From NCBI RefSeq assembly GCF_009857535.1, contig NZ_WWCS01000026.1:1-60464 (forward strand): a stretch of DNA of 60,464 nucleotides. The letters run 5' to 3'. Of this stretch, positions 55,812 through 60,464 are shown piece after piece. Each line of letters opens with the position of its first letter. The stretch's first letter is position 1. A program made the translations under genes and the position numbers. The DNA comes from Duganella margarita. GTDB lineage: Bacteria > Pseudomonadota > Gammaproteobacteria > Burkholderiales > Burkholderiaceae_D. Below the pieces are notes generated by a model. That model saw nothing but the letters and a program-made list of their open reading frames with translations. It did not search any database and was not told the origin of the DNA.

Positions 55812-56723
55812 TTACGCCACCTCGTGGCCACGGGCCGCGCGCAGGATCTCAAACCACTGGCTGCGGCTCAGGCTGAACTGGGTCGCTTCCACCGCTTCTT
55901 TCACCGCCGCGATACGGCCGGAGCCAGTCAACGGCACCGGACGGCTCGGCAGCTGCATAATCCACGCAAACACCACGCTGCCGAACGGCCGTTGCAGCTC
56001 GTCGGCCACCTGCTGGATCACCGCGCGCACGCGCACGCCGGCGGTGTCGTCGCTGCTGAACAGGCGGCCGCCGGCCAATGGCGACCAGATCATCGGCGCC
56101 ACGCCCAGGTCTTGCAGGCCGTCGAAGGTTTCGTCGAACATCGGCGCCACGCACAGCGGCGAGAACTCCACCTGGTTGGTGGCCAGCGCGATGCGGCGGT
56201 TCAGGCTCTCGAACTGGTGGCGGCTGAAGTTGGACACGCCGAAATGCTTGACCTTGCCATCCTGGCGCAGGCGTTCGAAGGCGCCGGCGATTTCATCGAA
56301 ATTCATCAGCGGGTCGGGACGGTGGATCAGCAGCAGGTCCAGGTGGTCGGTGCGCAGCTGGCACAGCGAGTTTTCGGCCGAGGCGATGATGTGGCTGGCG
56401 CTGGTGTCATAGTGCTGGATGGTGTGATCGGGACGCGCCTCGGAGATCAGCTTGATGCCGCATTTGCTGACCAGTTGCATCTTGTCGCGCAGCGAAGGCT
56501 GCAGGGCCAGCGCCTCGCCGAAGGTGGCTTCGACGCCATAGCCGCCGTAGATATCGGCGTGGTCGAAGCTGGTCACGCCCATGGCCAGCGCCTGCTCGAT
56601 CCATTCGACGCGCTGCTGCGGCGTCAGGTTCCATTCATTCATGCGCCACATGCCGGCCACGATGCGCGACAGCGTCAGGCCGCCTTGGTAGGTGACGAGG
56701 GAAGGGCAGGACAAATCGGTCAT
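55812..56723 (-). CDS. Aldo/keto reductase (YdhF type)
   Basis: The 303-residue protein has the aldo/keto reductase barrel: SRIVAGMWRMNEW at the start, FDHADIYGGYGVE (catalytic Asp and Tyr), KCGIKL (Lys), LLIHRPDPLM (His) and HFGVSNFSRHQFE. It would reduce carbonyl compounds with NADPH; the substrate is unknown. The ATG at 56723 has GGAAAG upstream; the longer frame to 56810 is not typical of the family. Confidence 0.92.
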   Translation of the reverse strand: MTDLSCPSLVTYQGGLTLSRIVAGMWRMNEWNLTPQQRVEWIEQALAMGVTSFDHADIYGGYGVEATFGEALALQPSLRDKMQLVSKCGIKLISEARPDHTIQHYDTSASHIIASAENSLCQLRTDHLDLLLIHRPDPLMNFDEIAGAFERLRQDGKVKHFGVSNFSRHQFESLNRRIALATNQVEFSPLCVAPMFDETFDGLQDLGVAPMIWSPLAGGRLFSSDDTAGVRVRAVIQQVADELQRPFGSVVFAWIMQLPSRPVPLTGSGRIAAVKEAVEATQFSLSRSQWFEILRAARGHEVA

Positions 56724-56783
56724 GGGAAGCTTTCCAAGGTTAAGTGAGAGGCAAGAATTATAGTATGACCGGCTGGCCTGCCG

Positions 56784-56996
56784 ATGGCCAGTCTGGTCGG
56801 CAAGATGCATCTGTCGGATGACATCCGCGAGGTGTTGCTGGGGAATGAGGGCGTCTACGGCCCGTATCTGACGATGGTGTTGCTGCTGCAGCGCGACAAG
56901 GTGGAGCAGGCGCTGGACATCGACAGCCTGCCCGGTGTTGGGCAGGCTGCGTTCCAGTGGGCGCAGGAATCAATGCGGCATACCGGCGCCGACTGA
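56784..56996 (+). pseudogene. C-terminal scrap of an EAL/HDOD-type signalling protein
   Basis: The 70-codon frame reads ASLVGKMHLSDDIREVLLG, followed by VYGPYLTMVLLLQRDKVEQAL and ends shortly after PGVGQAAFQWAQESM. This matches the last helices of YuxH-like proteins that combine an EAL domain with an HDOD domain. Nothing upstream in frame encodes the rest, and a stop lies 18 bases before the first Met. It is most likely the remaining 3' end of a deleted gene. Confidence 0.6.
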
Positions 56997-56997
56997 T

Positions 56998-57076
56998 GTC
57001 GTTCCCGCGCAGGCGGGAATCCATGCAGAGCGGCCGGGATGAGCGGCCTATGGATCCCCGCCTACGCGGGAATGAA
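56998..57076. repeat. REP-like paired palindromes before the dacC-type gene
   Basis: GTCGTTCCCGCGCAGGCGGGAATCC at the left and GGATCCCCGCCTACGCGGGAATGAAG at the right form two facing hairpins, with a smaller one (GGCCG..CGGCC) between them. It directly follows the EAL/HDOD scrap and ends three bases before the stop of the carboxypeptidase gene. Confidence 0.85.
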
Positions 57077-57079
57077 GTG

Positions 57080-58225
57080 TTATTTCAGCCAGAGGCGGAT
57101 CGAATCCCAGGCGCGGCCGAAGATCGAGGCTTGTTCCACCGTCTCCAGCGCCACCACCGGCAGTTCCAGCATCGGCTTGCCGTCCACCACCATCTTCAGC
57201 GTGCCGACGCGGCTGTTTTCAGCCAACGGCGCCACCAGCGGGTCTTTGCGTTCCAGCGCCGGCTTCATCTTGCCTGCCACGCCCTTCGGCACGGTCACCA
57301 TCACGTCCTGCGCAAAGCCGATCTTGACGTTGCTCTTGGAACCTTTCCAGATTTCCGGCGTGGCGATCGCCTGGCCTTTCGAGTACAGCTTGACCGTATC
57401 GAAGTTCTGGAAGCCCCAGTTCAGCAGCTTCTGGCTTTCCTGCGTGCGGACCTGGTCCGACGAGGTGCCCAGCACCACCGAGATCAGGCGACGCTCGCCG
57501 GCGCCATTCGGACGGTGCGCCGAGGCGATCATGCAGTAGCCGGCCGCTTCGGTGTGGCCGGTTTTCATGCCGTCCACCGTTGGGTCCAGCCACAGCAGGC
57601 GGTTGCGGTTCGGCTGGGTGATCTTGTTGTAGGTGAAGCTCTTGACCGAATCAATCTTGTAGAACTCCGGGTAGTCCAGGATCACGCGCTTGGCCAGCAC
57701 CGACAGGTCTTGTGCGGTCGAATAGTTTTCCGGCGACGGCAGGCCGTGCGGATTGGCGAAGTGGGTCGAGGTCAGGCCCAGGCGCTGGGCTTCCTTGTTC
57801 ATCATCACCACAAACGCGGACTCGTCGCCGGCAACGGCTTCGGCCAGCGCCACGGCGGCGTCGTTACCCGACTGCACCATCAGGCCGTACAGCAGGTCGT
57901 TGATGCTGACCGGGGTGGCCGGATCGATGAACATCTTGGACGAGCTGGTATCGACCTTCCACGCCTTGGTGGAAACGTTGACCATCTGCTTGAGGTCGAC
58001 CTTCTTGTCGCGCAGCGCGCCGAACACCACGTAGGCGGTCATGATCTTGGTCAGCGAGGCCGGTTCGACGCGGGCGTTGGGGTCTTGCGAGGCGATGATC
58101 TGGCCGCTGGTGGCATCCAGCAGCAGCCAGGATTTGGCGGCGATGGTCGGGGCCGGCAGCGTTTGCGCCACGGCCGAGGTCATCAACATCACACTGGTGG
58201 CCAGTGCCGCGATAAGTTTTTTCAT
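57080..58225 (-). CDS. dacC: D-alanyl-D-alanine carboxypeptidase (PBP5/6 family)
   Basis: The 381-residue protein has a signal peptide (MKKLIAALATSVMLMTSAVA) and the three penicillin-binding motifs: SLTK (nucleophile Ser, about residue 57), SGN (about 119) and KTGHTEAAG (about 220). A C-terminal beta domain and a terminal amphipathic helix (IFGRAWDSIRLWLK) follow; the helix would anchor it to the outer face of the inner membrane. It trims the terminal D-Ala of peptidoglycan pentapeptides. The gene symbol is by family; dacA is an equally possible name. Confidence 0.93.
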   Translation of the reverse strand: MKKLIAALATSVMLMTSAVAQTLPAPTIAAKSWLLLDATSGQIIASQDPNARVEPASLTKIMTAYVVFGALRDKKVDLKQMVNVSTKAWKVDTSSSKMFIDPATPVSINDLLYGLMVQSGNDAAVALAEAVAGDESAFVVMMNKEAQRLGLTSTHFANPHGLPSPENYSTAQDLSVLAKRVILDYPEFYKIDSVKSFTYNKITQPNRNRLLWLDPTVDGMKTGHTEAAGYCMIASAHRPNGAGERRLISVVLGTSSDQVRTQESQKLLNWGFQNFDTVKLYSKGQAIATPEIWKGSKSNVKIGFAQDVMVTVPKGVAGKMKPALERKDPLVAPLAENSRVGTLKMVVDGKPMLELPVVALETVEQASIFGRAWDSIRLWLK

Positions 58226-58271
58226 GTGGTCGTGTTCGGTGAAAAGTTGGAAGCGCAATAATTATAGATGC

Positions 58272-58940
58272 TTAATCCGCGCTTGCGGTGTCCGTTTCAG
58301 CCTCGGTTAAGCCGGCGCCGCCCCACAGCTGCGTGACCCAGCTCTTGATGTGGCCCAGTTTGCGGTGGAAGAAGTGGTCGGCGCCGGGGATGACGATGAC
58401 CGGAATCTCCTGCGGGCGCAGCCAGTCCAGCACGTCCGTCAGCGGGATGGTGTCGTCCTGTTCGCCGTGGATCAGGATGGTGTCGGCAGGAATATCGGCC
58501 ATCGCCCATTTCTTGGCGGCGGCGCCCACCAGCACCAGGCGCTCGGCCGGCGTGCCGGCGGCGGCCAGGCGTTGGCCCAGTTGCGACTGCACATAGGTGC
58601 CGAACGAGAAGCCCGACAGCGCCACCGGCAGGTCCGGATATTTCCCGGTCATCCATTGGTGCAGGATGGCCATGTCGTCGGTTTCGCCCTGGCCGTGGTC
58701 GTGCACGCCTTCGGACTTGCCGACGCCGCGGAAGTTGATGCGCGCCACCACGTAGCCGAGGTTGACGAAGGTGCGCATCAGCGTGACGGCGACCTTGTTG
58801 TCCATGGTGCCGCCGTACAGCGGATGCGGGTGCGCGACCAATGCCACGCCGCGCGGCGCGGCATCGTCGGCCGGGTAATCAATGATGCCTTCCATCTGGC
58901 CGGCGGCGCCGGCCAGCATAAATTTTTCGCTCTTGTTCAT
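58272..58940 (-). CDS. Alpha/beta hydrolase of the dienelactone-hydrolase-like/YsgA type
   Basis: The 222-residue protein has VALVAHPHPLYGGTMDNKV (oxyanion-loop region), the nucleophile elbow GFSFGTYVQ with the catalytic Ser, LIHGEQDDTIPLTDVLDW (Asp) and VIPGADHFFHRKL (His). The catalytic triad is therefore visible. Such hydrolases are frequent next to ferredoxin genes in Burkholderiales; the substrate is unknown. The ATG at 58940 follows the ferredoxin stop by two bases, so the two genes form an operon. Confidence 0.88.
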   Translation of the reverse strand: MNKSEKFMLAGAAGQMEGIIDYPADDAAPRGVALVAHPHPLYGGTMDNKVAVTLMRTFVNLGYVVARINFRGVGKSEGVHDHGQGETDDMAILHQWMTGKYPDLPVALSGFSFGTYVQSQLGQRLAAAGTPAERLVLVGAAAKKWAMADIPADTILIHGEQDDTIPLTDVLDWLRPQEIPVIVIPGADHFFHRKLGHIKSWVTQLWGGAGLTEAETDTASAD

Positions 58941-58942
58941 GG

Positions 58943-59260
58943 TCAAATTTTCAGACGTTCGACCACCTGGCCGTTGACCAGGTGGCTGTCGATGATTTCA
59001 TCAATGTCGCTGGTGTCGACGTAGGTGTACCAGGTGCCTTCCGGATAGACCACCAGCACCGGGCCTTCTTCGCAGCGGTCCAGGCAGCCGGCCTGGTTGA
59101 TGCGCACTTTGCCGTGGCCGTTGATGTCGAGTTGCTTGCAGCGCTTCTTGGCGTGCTTTTGCGCGACTTCCGCGCCGTGATCGCCGCAGCTGTTGCGGCC
59201 GTCGTCACGCTTGTTCATGCAGAAGAAGACGTGGTGTTTGAAGTAGGGGGTATCGCTCAT
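58943..59260 (-). CDS. 2Fe-2S ferredoxin-like protein (thioredoxin-like fold)
   Basis: The 105-residue protein starts MSDTPYFKHHVFFCMNKRDD, and later has CGDHG and AGCLDRCEEGPVLVVYPEGTWY. Cysteines at about residues 14, 25, 59 and 63 would bind a 2Fe-2S cluster as in thioredoxin-like ferredoxins (the NuoE-like or Shethna-type fold). It would act as an electron carrier. The ATG at 59260 is preceded by AAGGTG; two upstream starts (59266 and 59269) lie too close to that site. Confidence 0.88.
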   Translation of the reverse strand: MSDTPYFKHHVFFCMNKRDDGRNSCGDHGAEVAQKHAKKRCKQLDINGHGKVRINQAGCLDRCEEGPVLVVYPEGTWYTYVDTSDIDEIIDSHLVNGQVVERLKI

Positions 59261-59288
59261 GGGCATCACCTTCGGGAAATTGTAGCCG

Positions 59289-60464
59289 CTATGATACCTT
59301 GGCGGCGTTCAGCTTGTGGGACGGCAGCCACAGGAACCAGACCGCAACGAAGGGCCACAGCAGCGACAGGAACTGGGCGGCGCCATTGAAGTTCAGGAAC
59401 TTGCCCTGCACCCATGTTTGCAAAGTGGCCACAAAGTACGGATTGGCCGGCGTGGTGTTGATGATGACCAGGCCCAGCAGCAGGGTGGTGACCGCCAGCC
59501 GCCGTTGCGCCACGTGCGGCGCGTAGGTCAGGCCGGCCAGCATGATGGCGCCGATCAAAAAGCCCCCTTCGGCGCCGGGCGTGACCCAGACGAAGGCGTT
59601 TTCCGGCGAAAACAGCAGCGCCGTCGCCAGTCCCTTGACCAGCACCGAGGCGGCAATCATGGCGCAGACCAGCAGGCCGCGCGGGGCCGGCTTGCGCAGC
59701 AGGCACAACAGCGTGAGGCCGGCGCCGACCATGCCGCAGGCGGTGATGATGGTTTCCGACAGCCAGTATTGTTCGACGGTCAGATCGACGTCCGGCCGGA
59801 TCAGGCCGGCCAGGTCGATTTCCATGTCCAGCAGTTGCGACAGCCAGTCGGACAGGATCGGCAGGATCTGGCCCAGGCCGTACAGGAAGTTTTGCGGGTA
59901 GATTTGCGCCAGCGGCCACAGCGCCAGCAGCACCAGGCCCTGGCTGGCGTGCGGCGCAAACCATTCGCGGCGCAGGCGTTGCAGCTGGCTGCGGTCGAGC
60001 AGGCGGCGCACGGTCAGCACGCCGATCAGGCCGCCGAGCGCGCAGCCGATGGCGTTGGTGTAGAAGTCGAGGTTGGAGGAGACTCGGGTCGGCAGGTAGG
60101 TTTGCACCGCTTCCATGGTGCCGGAGACCAGTGCGCCGCAGGCGGCGGCGATCAGCAGCGCCCAGATGCCCTTGATGCGCGGGTACAGCGCGTACACGGT
60201 CAGCGTGCCGAGCGGGATGTAGCCGATGACGTTGGTGATGGCGTCGAACAGGGTCCAGTAACGCGGCATCTTCATGGTTTCCAGGAAGATGAGCGGCGAC
60301 AACCCCTGGTTATGCCAGCCGGAGAACGGGAACCAGCTGGCGTAGATGATCAGGAACAGATAGGCCAGCAGCGCGGCGCGCGTGATCGGCGACGAGCGCG
60401 TGGCCGGCGCCAGCGGCGGCCGCTCGCGCTTGCGGCGGTTGACGGGCGCGACGGGCGGCAGGTC
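59289..60464 (-). CDS. VanZ-family membrane protein (cut by window edge)
   Basis: The frame is open to the end of the window, and the 5' part lies beyond it. The visible start is basic and Pro-rich (VNRRKRERPPLAPATRSS), followed by TRAALLAYLFLIIYASWFPFSGW, the first VanZ helix. Further helices include FDAITNVIGYIPLGTLTVYAL and SSNLDFYTNAIGCALGGLIG. VanZ proteins are membrane proteins; the founding member gives low-level teicoplanin resistance, but in most bacteria the role is unknown. About ten membrane helices are visible. It is probably a core gene and not a resistance gene. Confidence 0.9.
   Translation of the reverse strand, partial: DLPPVAPVNRRKRERPPLAPATRSSPITRAALLAYLFLIIYASWFPFSGWHNQGLSPLIFLETMKMPRYWTLFDAITNVIGYIPLGTLTVYALYPRIKGIWALLIAAACGALVSGTMEAVQTYLPTRVSSNLDFYTNAIGCALGGLIGVLTVRRLLDRSQLQRLRREWFAPHASQGLVLLALWPLAQIYPQNFLYGLGQILPILSDWLSQLLDMEIDLAGLIRPDVDLTVEQYWLSETIITACGMVGAGLTLLCLLRKPAPRGLLVCAMIAASVLVKGLATALLFSPENAFVWVTPGAEGGFLIGAIMLAGLTYAPHVAQRRLAVTTLLLGLVIINTTPANPYFVATLQTWVQGKFLNFNGAAQFLSLLWPFVAVWFLWLPSHKLNAAKVS

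Noticed and set aside
1..60464. CRISPR arrays, tRNA or rRNA genes
   Set aside because: No regularly spaced direct repeats, no cloverleaf with CCA-type end and no rRNA stretches were noticed on either strand by eye.

Overview
The window is a GC-rich betaproteobacterial chromosome segment, most likely from the Oxalobacteraceae (Duganella/Massilia/Janthinobacterium group). This rests on the gyrB-dnaN-dnaA // rpmH-rnpA-yidD-yidC-mnmE order around a replication origin, the Burkholderiales-type stress protein, OmpW, SNF2 and DUF4214 proteins, and the protein sequences themselves. The genus is an inference. oriC lies at about 43.8-44.2 kb, between dnaA (leftward) and rpmH (rightward).

Layout. 0-0.8 kb: the 3' part of an IS110-family transposase, cut by the window edge and ending in a perfect palindrome. 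0.8-2 kb: a small lipoprotein and OmpW. 2.07-8.4 kb: a tightly overlapping operon with an IorAB-type molybdenum hydroxylase, then SoxX, SoxY, SoxZ, SoxA, a small cytochrome c and a flavocytochrome-c sulfide dehydrogenase flavoprotein. A candidate FNR/ANR box lies between ompW and this operon. 8.5-11.9 kb: a 1128-residue repeat-rich, probably type-I-secreted DUF4214 protein. 11.9-13.1 kb: decayed remnants of a NodT outer-membrane channel and an EmrB-type exporter in opposite orientations. 13.1-18.9 kb: a periplasmic binding protein, a PfpI-family protein, a stress protein and a SWIM/SNF2 helicase.

18.9-27.9 kb: a partial type VI secretion locus with baseplate proteins TssF and TssG, VgrG, a phospholipase-D-like effector, a Sel1-repeat probable immunity protein and a broken PAAR gene. 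27.9-38.1 kb: a defence island, strongly AT-rich from about 30 kb. It begins in the same reading frame as the PAAR remnant and holds an Eco29kI-like GIY-YIG restriction enzyme, a C5 methyltransferase and a Vsr mismatch endonuclease. These are followed by a four-gene leftward operon (FRG-domain protein, DUF262 protein, a protein with two GHKL ATPase modules, a receiver-domain protein) and a divergent second C5 methyltransferase. The four-gene operon with its methyltransferase is the best candidate in this window for a poorly described system. I infer a sensor/switch-controlled restriction or abortive-infection system in which a MORC/kinase-like ATPase signals to a receiver protein that has no DNA-binding domain I can recognise.

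38.5-48.3 kb: the conserved origin region (gyrB, dnaN, dnaA, oriC, rpmH, rnpA, yidD, yidC, mnmE), with REP-like palindromes between genes. 48.5-60.5 kb: mixed chromosomal genes: a GSCFA/SGNH-like pair, a diguanylate cyclase overlapping an SMP-30 gene, a zinc-ribbon protein, an Hpt protein, a CAP-domain lipoprotein, PssA, an aldo/keto reductase, a D,D-carboxypeptidase, an alpha/beta hydrolase, a ferredoxin and a VanZ-family protein cut by the right edge. I saw no tRNA, rRNA or CRISPR array.
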